This document shows, piece by piece, positions 8,482 through 14,873 of a DNA stretch of 43,274 bases. Below the pieces are notes generated by a model. It was given only the letters and a program-made list of their open reading frames with translations. It searched no databases and was not told the DNA's origin. The position numbers and the translations under genes were made by a program. Positions within the stretch are counted from its first letter, which is position 1, and each line of letters begins with the position of its first letter. This stretch comes from JBHIBC01 sp046758905. GTDB lineage: Bacteria > Acidobacteriota > Polarisedimenticolia > Gp22-AA2. Location: contig JBHIBC010000015.1 of the NCBI GenBank assembly GCA_046758905.1, forward strand, positions 1 to 43,274. Direction: 5' to 3'.

Positions 8482-9654
8482 ATGACGAGAATCTACCTGG
8501 ACCACAACGCCACCGCGCCGCTGCGCCCGGAAGCGCGCGAGGCGATGGACCGCGTCCTGGACGCGCCCGCCGGCAATCCCGGCAGCGTGCATCAGCTCGG
8601 GCACCGGGCCCGGATGGCGGTGGAGCGCGCGCGCGAAGAGGTGGCCCGCCTCGTGGGCGCCGGCCCCGAGGAGATCGTCTTCACCGGCGGCGGCACCGAG
8701 GCGAACAACCTGGCGATCTACGGGGCGGCGCTCGCGGCGGCCGCCGGCCGGGGCCGGGTGGTGACCTCCGCCTTCGAGCACCCCTCGGTGCTGTCGGTGG
8801 TCTCCGATCTGGAAGAGCGCGGCCACGAGGTGGTCCGGGTACGCCCCTCGCGCGCCGGCGTCGTCGACGCCGCGCGGGTGCTGCGCGAGGCGGATCGAGG
8901 CACCGTCCTGGTGTCGCTGATGCTGGCCAACAACGAGGTGGGGACCCTGCAGCCGGTGGCCGAGATCGGCCCCGAGCTCAACCGCCGGGGGATCCTGTTT
9001 CACTGCGACGCGGCGCAGGCGGCGGGTAAGGTGCCGGTCGACGTCCGCGCGCTCGGGGTCGATCTGCTGAGCCTCGCGGGGCACAAGCTCGGCGGGCCGC
9101 AGGGCGTGGGTGTCCTGTACGTGCGCCGCGGGCTGGTGCTGCGGCCCCACCTGCGGGGCGGGGGCCAGGAGCTGCACCGCCGGCCCGGCACCGAGAACGT
9201 GGCCGCGATCGCCGGTCTCGGCGCCGCGGCGGAGGCGGCGTTCCGGGGCCTTCCGACGGAGGGTCCCCGGGTCGCCGTCCTCCGCGACCGCCTGGAGCGG
9301 GAGATCCTGTCGCGCGCGCCGGGGGCGCGTGTCAACGGGGCCGGCGCCGCGCGGGTACCGAACACCTCGAGCCTCGCCTTCCCCGGCCTGACCGGCGAGG
9401 CGCTGACCATCGCCCTCGACCTCGAGGGGTTCGCCGTTTCCACGGGCTCGGCCTGCTCGGCGGGGACGATCCGCAAGTCGGAGGCCCTCGAGGCCATGGG
9501 TCTACCGGACGAGTCGCTCTCGTCCATCCGGGTCAGCATCGGGCCGGGGACCACGGAGGCGGAGGTGGACGCGTTCGTCGAAGTCCTGCCCGCGGTCGTG
9601 GCGCGGCTGCGCGCCGGGGCCGCGGTGTCCGTGGGAGCCGGAACAACAAGATGA
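8482..9654 (+). CDS. Cysteine desulfurase (IscS/NifS family)
   Basis: The 390-residue PLP enzyme takes sulfur from cysteine, forming alanine and a protein persulfide. Visible elements are YLDHNATAPL at the N-terminus, TGGGTEANNLAI, the HCDAAQAAGK segment, the PLP lysine in SLAGHKLGG (Lys202), and the catalytic cysteine in STGSACSAG (Cys325). The start is the ATG at 8482, from which the conserved N-terminus begins directly. A TTG 36 bases upstream coincides with the -35 box and can be excluded. No Shine-Dalgarno sequence precedes the ATG, consistent with a leaderless transcript. Because mnmA follows two genes later, sulfur for tRNA 2-thiouridine is the likely main use; Fe-S assembly is also possible, but no iscU neighbours are present. 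Confidence 0.95.
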   Translation: MTRIYLDHNATAPLRPEAREAMDRVLDAPAGNPGSVHQLGHRARMAVERAREEVARLVGAGPEEIVFTGGGTEANNLAIYGAALAAAAGRGRVVTSAFEHPSVLSVVSDLEERGHEVVRVRPSRAGVVDAARVLREADRGTVLVSLMLANNEVGTLQPVAEIGPELNRRGILFHCDAAQAAGKVPVDVRALGVDLLSLAGHKLGGPQGVGVLYVRRGLVLRPHLRGGGQELHRRPGTENVAAIAGLGAAAEAAFRGLPTEGPRVAVLRDRLEREILSRAPGARVNGAGAARVPNTSSLAFPGLTGEALTIALDLEGFAVSTGSACSAGTIRKSEALEAMGLPDESLSSIRVSIGPGTTEAEVDAFVEVLPAVVARLRAGAAVSVGAGTTR

Positions 9655-10190
9655 TCGTCGCCTGCGGCGGCTGCGGAAAGCGGTACCGTTTCGACGAGGC
9701 GAAGCTCGGCGGACGGACCTCCGCGGTGCTGCGCTGCCCCAACTGCAAGGGCTCGATCGCCGTCACCGGCCCGGCCCGGGTCGGGGACCAGACGACGCGG
9801 CTCGACGCCGATGCCGCGCAGCTGCCGGCCAGCGCGAAGGTGCCGAAGGGGAGCCTGGCCATGCCCCCCTCGCGACGGATCTCCATCGCGGTGCTGGCGG
9901 GCAAGGAGAGCGGGCGGATCTTCATCATGGACCGGCCGCAGGTGACCATCGGCCGTTCCGACGCGGACATCGTCCTGGACGATCCGGAGGTCTCGCGGCA
10001 GCACGTCGCGCTCGAGGTGCACGGGCCCCGCATCGTGCTCCGCGATCTGGGCAGCACCAACGGCACCTTCGTCGATGACGTCAAGATCTCCCAGATGGAG
10101 ATCCAGAACCGCGCCGAGTTCAGGATCGGCAGCACCCGCCTGATGCTGATCCTGATCGACACGGAATCCGACCTGGAGCCGGTCTCATGA
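9651..10190 (+). CDS. Zinc-ribbon / FHA domain protein
   Basis: The 179-residue protein starts with an MJ0042-type zinc ribbon: CGGC at 5-8 and CPNC at 29-32. A linker leads to a C-terminal forkhead-associated domain (about 82-165). The phosphothreonine-binding residues are intact: TIGRSD near 98-103, VSRQH near 114-118 and LGSTNGTFVDD near 132-142. FHA domains read threonine phosphorylation by Hanks-type kinases, one of which is encoded at 28773. The start ATG overlaps the desulfurase stop, and its own stop overlaps the mnmA ATG, both as ATGA. It is therefore translated as part of a three-gene unit. Its function is unknown; control of sulfur transfer or tRNA thiolation by phosphorylation is a speculative but testable idea. 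Confidence 0.9.
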   Translation: MIVACGGCGKRYRFDEAKLGGRTSAVLRCPNCKGSIAVTGPARVGDQTTRLDADAAQLPASAKVPKGSLAMPPSRRISIAVLAGKESGRIFIMDRPQVTIGRSDADIVLDDPEVSRQHVALEVHGPRIVLRDLGSTNGTFVDDVKISQMEIQNRAEFRIGSTRLMLILIDTESDLEPVS

Positions 10191-11326
10191 CGCGCGTGGC
10201 CGTCGCCATGAGCGGCGGCGTGGACTCCTCGGTCGCCGCGCTGCTGCTGAAGGAGTCCGGCCGGACGGTGATCGGGCTGTCGATGCAGCTCTACGATCGG
10301 GGCCGGGACGGGCGGCCGCTCTACGGCCGCTGCTGCTCGTCCCGCGATCTGTACGACGCCCGGGCGGCGGCCGACCGGCTGGGGATCCCGTTCTACGTCC
10401 TGAACCTGGAGCGGGAGTTCAGGCGGGAGGTGATCGACGTCTTCCTCTCGGAGTACCGTTCGGGGCGTACCCCGGTGCCGTGCGTGCAGTGCAACAGCGG
10501 TCCGAAGTTTCACCACCTCCTGTCGCGCGCCCTCGGCTTCGGGGCGGAGCGCATCGCCACCGGCCACTACGCGCGGGTATCCCGGGACCCGGCGAGCGGC
10601 AGGTGGCGGCTGCTGCGGGCGCGGGACCTGGAGAAGGATCAAACGTACTTCCTGTTCGGGCTGACCCAGGAGCAGCTCGCGCGGGTCGATTTCCCCGTGG
10701 GCGGGCTGACGAAGGGGGAGGTGCGCGCCCTGGCCGCGGCACGGGGGCTGCCGAACGCGGACAAGCCGGAGAGCATGGACATCTGCTTCGTCCCGCGCGG
10801 CGGCTATTCCGACTTCATCCGGCGCGAGGTCGGGGACGCCGGGCCGGTGGGGGAGATCGTGGACACGCGCGGCCGCGTGCTCGGGCGTCACGCGGGCATA
10901 GCCGGGTTCACGGTCGGCCAGAGGCGCGGCCTGGGCGTGGCGTCCGGCCGGCCGATGTACGTGGTGGCGCTGGACCCGCGACGCAGCCGTGTGGTGGTCG
11001 GCGCGCAGGCCGAGCAGTACGCGCCGGGGTTGGTGGCCGAAGGGGCCAACTGGATCTCGCAGCCCGATCCGGTCCGGCCGTTCGAGGCGACGGCCCGCAT
11101 CCGCTCCACTCACCCCGGGGCGCCCGCGCGGGTCGAGCCGCTTCCGGGCGGCAGCTTCAGGGTGCTGTTCCGCGAGCCGCAGCGAGCGGTCACGCCGGGC
11201 CAGGCGGTGGTGCTTTACAGGGGCGACCTCCTGCTAGGCGGCGGGTTCATCGCGCGGCCTCTAGGGCCTGCCGTTGACAGCCCCGAGTGCCCGGTGCTAG
11301 ATTCGTTGGGCGAGGAGCGGGCATAG
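10187..11326 (+). CDS. mnmA: tRNA-specific 2-thiouridylase MnmA
   Basis: The 379-residue enzyme activates U34 of tRNA-Lys, -Glu and -Gln with ATP and installs sulfur. It has the PP-loop SGGVDSS at 9-15, the nucleophilic cysteine in VPCVQCN (Cys102) and the second catalytic cysteine in MDICFVPRGGY (Cys200). Sulfur would come from the desulfurase two genes upstream. The normal end of the family is near LLGGGFIARPL; here about 20 more residues follow, and the DNA for this tail contains the promoter and first 10 bases of tRNA-Gly. The tail is therefore probably not under protein-level selection. The tRNA-Gln(TTG) in this window would be a substrate. Confidence 0.97.
   Translation: MTRVAVAMSGGVDSSVAALLLKESGRTVIGLSMQLYDRGRDGRPLYGRCCSSRDLYDARAAADRLGIPFYVLNLEREFRREVIDVFLSEYRSGRTPVPCVQCNSGPKFHHLLSRALGFGAERIATGHYARVSRDPASGRWRLLRARDLEKDQTYFLFGLTQEQLARVDFPVGGLTKGEVRALAAARGLPNADKPESMDICFVPRGGYSDFIRREVGDAGPVGEIVDTRGRVLGRHAGIAGFTVGQRRGLGVASGRPMYVVALDPRRSRVVVGAQAEQYAPGLVAEGANWISQPDPVRPFEATARIRSTHPGAPARVEPLPGGSFRVLFREPQRAVTPGQAVVLYRGDLLLGGGFIARPLGPAVDSPECPVLDSLGEERA
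11274..11303 (+). promoter_or_regulatory. tRNA-Gly promoter inside the 3' end of mnmA
   Basis: TTGACA (11274-11279), an 18-base spacer ending in TGC, and TAGATT (11298-11303) make a strong extended -10 promoter. It is the same arrangement, with the same hexamers, as the ileS promoter. The mature tRNA begins 14 bases downstream. Confidence 0.75.
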
Positions 11327-11392
11327 CTCAGCTGGTAGAGTACGAGCTTCCCAAGCTCGGAGTCACGGGTTCGAACCCCGTTGCCCGCTCCA
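11317..11392 (+). tRNA. tRNA-Gly (anticodon CCC)
   Basis: The 76-base gene folds as a complete cloverleaf. The acceptor GCGGGCA pairs with TGCCCGC, the D arm is GCTC/GAGT, and the anticodon stem CGAGC/GCTCG encloses the loop TTCCCAA, giving anticodon CCC. The T arm ACGGG/CCCGT carries the loop TTCGAAC. The discriminator is T and the CCA end is encoded. The first 10 bases overlap the mnmA reading frame. A run of six T (11396-11401) just after the CCA could serve in termination. Confidence 0.97.
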
Positions 11393-11438
11393 TAATTTTT
11401 TCCTCCGGGGAGCCGGCGCCCCCGGGGCACGGTGGTGG

Positions 11439-11873
11439 ATGCTCTTCCGCAGGCGTTCCGCCGAAGCCGCTCCGGCACCCGGACGGCTCGATCCCCCCCG
11501 AGGCGCGGCCGGACTGCCACATCCCGTCGCCTGCACCGTGATCGGCCGCCGGACCCTCATCCGCGGCATCGTCAAGGGCGACGGGCCGGTCGTGATCCAC
11601 GGCGCCCTGGAGGGCGAGCTCACCCTCGGCGGCGCCCTCTCCATCTCGCCCACCTCCCGCGTGGACGCGGAGATCGAGGCGCGCTCGGTGGAGATCTCGG
11701 GAGAGACGCGGGGCACGCTGGCGGCCGCCGGGCGGGTCATACTGGAGGCGGGCGGGGTGTTCGACGGCGAGCTGACGACCCCGGTGCTGGAGGTTCGGCC
11801 CGGCTCGGTGCTGCGCGGGCGGGCTAGGGTCTCCGGCCTTCAGACGCTCGCGCGCCGACGCGTCTCCCACTGA
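11439..11873 (+). CDS. Bactofilin
   Basis: The 144-residue protein has a short proline- and arginine-rich N-terminal tail (1-32) and then a bactofilin (DUF583) domain. The domain shows the repeating right-handed beta-helix pattern, with VIGRRTLIRGIVKGDGPVVI, IHGALEGELTLGG, VEISGETRGTL and a closing short basic tail. Bactofilins polymerise without nucleotides into cytoplasmic or membrane-associated filaments that organise cell-wall enzymes, stalks or polarity factors. No M23 peptidase gene lies directly beside it, but an M23-like gene occurs at 25380. It sits between the tRNA-Gly gene and the sigma-54 regulator region. I see no clear promoter of its own; read-through from the tRNA promoter is possible. 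Confidence 0.9.
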   Translation: MLFRRRSAEAAPAPGRLDPPRGAAGLPHPVACTVIGRRTLIRGIVKGDGPVVIHGALEGELTLGGALSISPTSRVDAEIEARSVEISGETRGTLAAAGRVILEAGGVFDGELTTPVLEVRPGSVLRGRARVSGLQTLARRRVSH

Positions 11874-11915
11874 GAGGTGCACCCCCGGGCCCTCCCGCCG
11901 GACCAGTCGGCCGGT

Positions 11916-11962
11916 TGACGCTTTTTTCCCATCGCGTTGACGATTTCTGTCACCTTTCTGAC
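11916..11962 (+). promoter_or_regulatory. Cluster of TGAC/GTCA half-sites, possible enhancer
   Basis: Four half-sites occur in 47 bases: TGAC at 11916, TGAC at 11938, GTCA at 11949 and TGAC at 11959. The middle pair forms an inverted repeat with a 7-base centre. They lie roughly 100-145 bases before the predicted sigma-54 transcription start, the usual distance for an enhancer-binding protein. Confidence 0.35.
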
Positions 11963-11990
11963 GCGAGCCATCCGATCGGCGCCGGCTCGG

Positions 11991-12013
11991 GCCGGATCTC
12001 CGCGAGATCCGGC
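11991..12013. repeat. Perfect inverted repeat, 10-bp arms, 3-base centre
   Basis: GCCGGATCTC (11991-12000) and GAGATCCGGC (12004-12013) flank CGC. The repeat lies about 22 bases upstream of the sigma-54 -24 element. It could be an operator or enhancer site, or a hairpin in an upstream transcript. Confidence 0.6.
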
Positions 12014-12034
12014 GTCTCGCCGTCGCCGTTTCTC

Positions 12035-12050
12035 TGGCACATGCTTTGCT
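12035..12050 (+). promoter_or_regulatory. Sigma-54 (-24/-12) promoter of the NtrC-type regulator
   Basis: TGGCAC (12035-12040), five bases, then TTGCT (12046-12050) matches the sigma-54 consensus. GG (12036) and GC (12048) have the required 10 bases between them. Transcription would start near 12061, 29 bases before the ATG. Confidence 0.8.
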
Positions 12051-12089
12051 CGTCGACACTCTCGGGCCAACGTGCCGAGGTGACGGAGC

Positions 12090-13559
12090 ATGCGACAGAA
12101 GATCCTGGTCGTCGACGATGACGAGGGCGTGCGCCAGGTGCTGGAGGTGGCGCTGGGCGGAGCGGGGTACGCGGTGTCCTGCGCCGACTCCGGCGAGATC
12201 GCCCTCAACATGGTGCGCGACAGGCCGTTCGACCTGGTGATCGCGGACATGGTGCTGCCGCGCCTCGACGGGCTCGAGCTGCTGAAGCGGATCGTCGCCA
12301 TCCGCCCGGAGACGGGTGTGATCATGATCACCGGATACGCCTCGGTGGAGACCGCCATCAAGGCGATGAAGATGGGGGCGGTCGACTACGTGGTGAAGCC
12401 TTTCCGGATGGAAGAGGTGGAGCTGGTCATCGGGCGGGCCCTGGAGCGTACCCGTCTTCGCCGGGAGAACGCCTCGCTGAGGCGGCAGCTGGAGAGCACC
12501 TACGGGGTGCACAACATCGTCGGCCAGAGTCCCGCGATGCGGCGGATCCTGTCCCTGATCGAGCAGGTCGCCTCGACCCGGAGCACGGTCCTGATCACAG
12601 GGGCGTCAGGCACCGGGAAGGAGCTGATCGCCCGCGCCCTCCACTTCAACGGCGACCGCCGCCGGCAGCCGTTCGTGGTCGTGACCTGCGGCGGCATCCC
12701 CGACGCGCTCCTCGAGGACGAGCTGTTCGGGCACGTCAAGGGGGCGTTCACCGACGCGGTCGCCGACCGGCCGGGACGCTTCGCCGCCGCCGAGGGGGGC
12801 ACCCTGTTCCTCGACGAGATCGGAAGCACCAGCATGAGCCTGCAGGTCAAGCTGCTGCGCGTCCTGCAGGAGCGCGAGTTCATGCCCCTCGGGGACACCA
12901 GGAGGGTGCCCATCGACGTGCGCGTGATCGCGGCCACCAACATGGACCTCCGGAGAATGATGGAGGAGGGGACGTTCCGGGAGGACCTATACTACCGCCT
13001 CAACGTCATCCACATCGAGGTGCCGACGCTGGCGGAGCGCCGCGGCGACACCCCGCTGCTCGTCCACCACTTCCTCAACAAGTACTGCAGCGAGATGGGC
13101 GTTCCCCACAAGCGATTCGACGCCGGGGCCCTCAAGGCGCTGACCGACTTCTCCTGGCCGGGCAACGTCCGTCAGCTCGAGAACGTCATCGAGCGCAGCG
13201 TGGCGCTGTCGTACGACAAGGTGGAGCTGGGCCGGGAGGACCTGCCGAGGGAGATCCGGCAGGAAGGGGTCATCGAGATGCCGGTGGTCCAGGTCGGCGG
13301 GGACGGGTTCTCCCTGGACGAGGTGCTGGCGAGCTACGAGCAGCGCATGCTGTACCAGGCGCTCGAGCACGCCGGCTGGGTGAAGACTCGCGCCGCCGAG
13401 CTGTTGAAGATCAAGAGGACGACTCTCATCGAGAAGATGAAGCGGCTGGGCATTCCACTGAAGGCCGGAAAAGCCCGCGCGGAGGCGGAGGGGAACGACG
13501 GCGCCGGGCACCCGATCGCCCGGGACGCGGCGCAGGGATCGGGCGCGGCCAGCGGCTGA
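12090..13559 (+). CDS. Sigma-54-dependent response regulator (NtrC family)
   Basis: The 489-residue enhancer-binding protein has three domains. The receiver (1-120) has acidic VVDDD and the phospho-acceptor Asp53 in DLVIADMVLP. The central AAA+ domain (about 138-375) carries Walker A GASGTGKE at 171-178, the sigma-54-contacting GAFTDA loop at 218-223 and Walker B TLFLDEIG. A Fis-type helix-turn-helix lies near 418-455 (TRAAELLKIKRTTLIEKMKRLG). A low-complexity tail ends the protein. It activates transcription by sigma-54 polymerase after phosphorylation by a histidine kinase. The gene has its own sigma-54 promoter, suggesting positive autoregulation. The nearest candidate kinase is the PAS-rich one at 16296, but pairing cannot be proved from position alone. 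Confidence 0.96.
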   Translation: MRQKILVVDDDEGVRQVLEVALGGAGYAVSCADSGEIALNMVRDRPFDLVIADMVLPRLDGLELLKRIVAIRPETGVIMITGYASVETAIKAMKMGAVDYVVKPFRMEEVELVIGRALERTRLRRENASLRRQLESTYGVHNIVGQSPAMRRILSLIEQVASTRSTVLITGASGTGKELIARALHFNGDRRRQPFVVVTCGGIPDALLEDELFGHVKGAFTDAVADRPGRFAAAEGGTLFLDEIGSTSMSLQVKLLRVLQEREFMPLGDTRRVPIDVRVIAATNMDLRRMMEEGTFREDLYYRLNVIHIEVPTLAERRGDTPLLVHHFLNKYCSEMGVPHKRFDAGALKALTDFSWPGNVRQLENVIERSVALSYDKVELGREDLPREIRQEGVIEMPVVQVGGDGFSLDEVLASYEQRMLYQALEHAGWVKTRAAELLKIKRTTLIEKMKRLGIPLKAGKARAEAEGNDGAGHPIARDAAQGSGAASG

Positions 13560-13610
13560 GCGCCGCGTCGGCTCGCGGGTCCCGGGCCCAGCCGCCGGGT
13601 GCGGCCGTCC

Positions 13611-13640
13611 TTGATTGGCTCGGAGAGACTATGGTATCGT
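13611..13640 (+). promoter_or_regulatory. Promoter of the REC-PilZ operon
   Basis: TTGATT (13611-13616), an 18-base spacer ending in TGG, and TATCGT (13635-13640) form an extended -10 promoter. An in-frame ATG at 13631 lies within the -10 region, which argues for the later GTG start of the first gene. Confidence 0.6.
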
Positions 13641-13723
13641 CCCGGCGGAAAAGGCCGTCCCGCGCGGCCGCCCGAAGATCCGACCCCCGTCGCAGCGGTT
13701 CCCGGAGAGGAACGCTCCCAGCC

Positions 13724-14455
13724 GTGTCCAGGATCCTGATGGTCGAAGACGCCGGGCTCTTCCAGCTCCTGGAGGAGTCGTTCATCCGGCGGACGGGATG
13801 CGAGATCCTCCGGGCGGCGGACTGCCGGCAGATGCTGGAGAGGGCGCGGCGCTACGGCCCGGACATCATCCTGGTCGACCCGTCCCGGCTCGGCGAGGGG
13901 GGCCTCTCCTGCCTGCGCGAGATCAAGTCCGACCCGTCGCTCCGATCGACCCCGGTCCTGGCGGTGGCCGCCGCCCCGGAGATCGCGGCGTGCCGCGCGG
14001 CGGGCGCCGACGCGACGCTGGAGCGGCCGGTGACGCGGGAGGTCCTGGAGAGGGAGCTCTGCTCGCTGGCCCGGGTGGCGCATCGGGACGGGGCCCGGCG
14101 CAGCGCCAGGCTGCGGGCCCAGGTCGCATCGTCGCGGGGCGAGCAGCGCGGCAGGGTCAAGGACATCAGCCGGTCGGGCCTGTTCGTGAGCCTGCCGGAG
14201 CCGCCGCCGGTGGCCGCCCCGGTCATCCTCTCGCTGCGGCTGCCGGGGGACAAGGGCCGGAGGAGCGTGCGGGCGCGCGGCGTCGTGGTGAGGCAGGTGG
14301 AGGATCGGCCCGGATCGCACCTGATCGGCGGCGTGGGGGTGCGTTTCGTGCAGCTGGATGCGGCGACCGAGTCGCTGATCGATCACTTCGTCGAGCAGGC
14401 GATCCTCGGCGAGGACCCGCTCGAGTCCGAACCGGGCGGGAGGAGCGACGCCTGA
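13724..14455 (+). CDS. Receiver-like / PilZ two-domain protein
   Basis: The 243-residue protein joins a receiver-like domain (1-115) to a C-terminal PilZ domain (about 120-225). The receiver keeps an acidic pair (Glu8, Asp9) and the phospho-acceptor Asp52 in DIILVDPS, but the invariant lysine is arginine (Arg101 in ERPVT), so normal phosphorylation switching is doubtful. The PilZ domain keeps both cyclic-di-GMP motifs: an arginine-rich RxxxR start (GARRSARLR) and DISRSG at 147-152. I chose the GTG at 13724 because the receiver begins there and the upstream ATG falls inside the promoter. It heads a run of signalling genes with a CheY-like receiver and an EAL protein, so it probably acts as a c-di-GMP effector. 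Confidence 0.85.
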   Translation: MSRILMVEDAGLFQLLEESFIRRTGCEILRAADCRQMLERARRYGPDIILVDPSRLGEGGLSCLREIKSDPSLRSTPVLAVAAAPEIAACRAAGADATLERPVTREVLERELCSLARVAHRDGARRSARLRAQVASSRGEQRGRVKDISRSGLFVSLPEPPPVAAPVILSLRLPGDKGRRSVRARGVVVRQVEDRPGSHLIGGVGVRFVQLDAATESLIDHFVEQAILGEDPLESEPGGRSDA

Positions 14456-14471
14456 AGGGGGCGGTCCGGGC

Positions 14472-14873
14472 GTGTCGAACGTGCAGCGGACCATCATGGT
14501 GGTGGACGACGACGCCGACATCGCCGACATGACCCGTGTGATCCTCGAACAGAGCGGCTACCAGGTGATCCCGGCGGCTTCCGGGGCGGAGGCCCTGCGA
14601 AAGCTCCGGAGGGCGCAGCCCGATCTGATCATCCTCGACATCAACATGCCGGAGATGGACGGCTGGCAGGTCCTGCGCCTGCTCAAGGCGGAGGCGAGGA
14701 CCAGCCGGATCCCCGTGGCCATGTTCTCCATCAGGGGCGAGGTCCATGACCGGCTGCAGGGCCTCCAGGAAGGGGCCTTCGACTACATCGTCAAGCCGTT
14801 CTCATGCGATGAGCTGGTCGGGCGCGTGAGGCGGATCTTCGACAGCCTGCCCGTCCCCCGGGCGGCCGGGTGA
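14472..14873 (+). CDS. CheY-like single-domain response regulator
   Basis: The 133-residue protein is a stand-alone receiver with acidic VVDDD at 10-14, phospho-acceptor Asp56 in DLIILDINMPEMDG, the switch residue Ser86 (MFSIR) and Lys108 in YIVKPF. It has no output domain and probably passes a phosphoryl signal to a partner by binding. The start is a GTG at 14472. It lies 16 bases after the REC-PilZ gene, and its stop overlaps the GTG of the EAL gene, so it likely works with them. The PAS-rich histidine kinase at 16296 is the obvious candidate phosphodonor; this is inference from position. Confidence 0.93.
   Translation: MSNVQRTIMVVDDDADIADMTRVILEQSGYQVIPAASGAEALRKLRRAQPDLIILDINMPEMDGWQVLRLLKAEARTSRIPVAMFSIRGEVHDRLQGLQEGAFDYIVKPFSCDELVGRVRRIFDSLPVPRAAG

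Noticed and set aside
5960..8485. An 841-codon plus-strand frame opposite ileS
   Set aside because: It is a mirror of ileS codons, with no family signature, and spans both divergent promoters.
13631..13723. An N-terminal extension of the REC-PilZ protein starting at ATG 13631
   Set aside because: The ATG lies in the -10 region of the predicted promoter and the added residues are Arg/Ser-rich without similarity to the receiver family.
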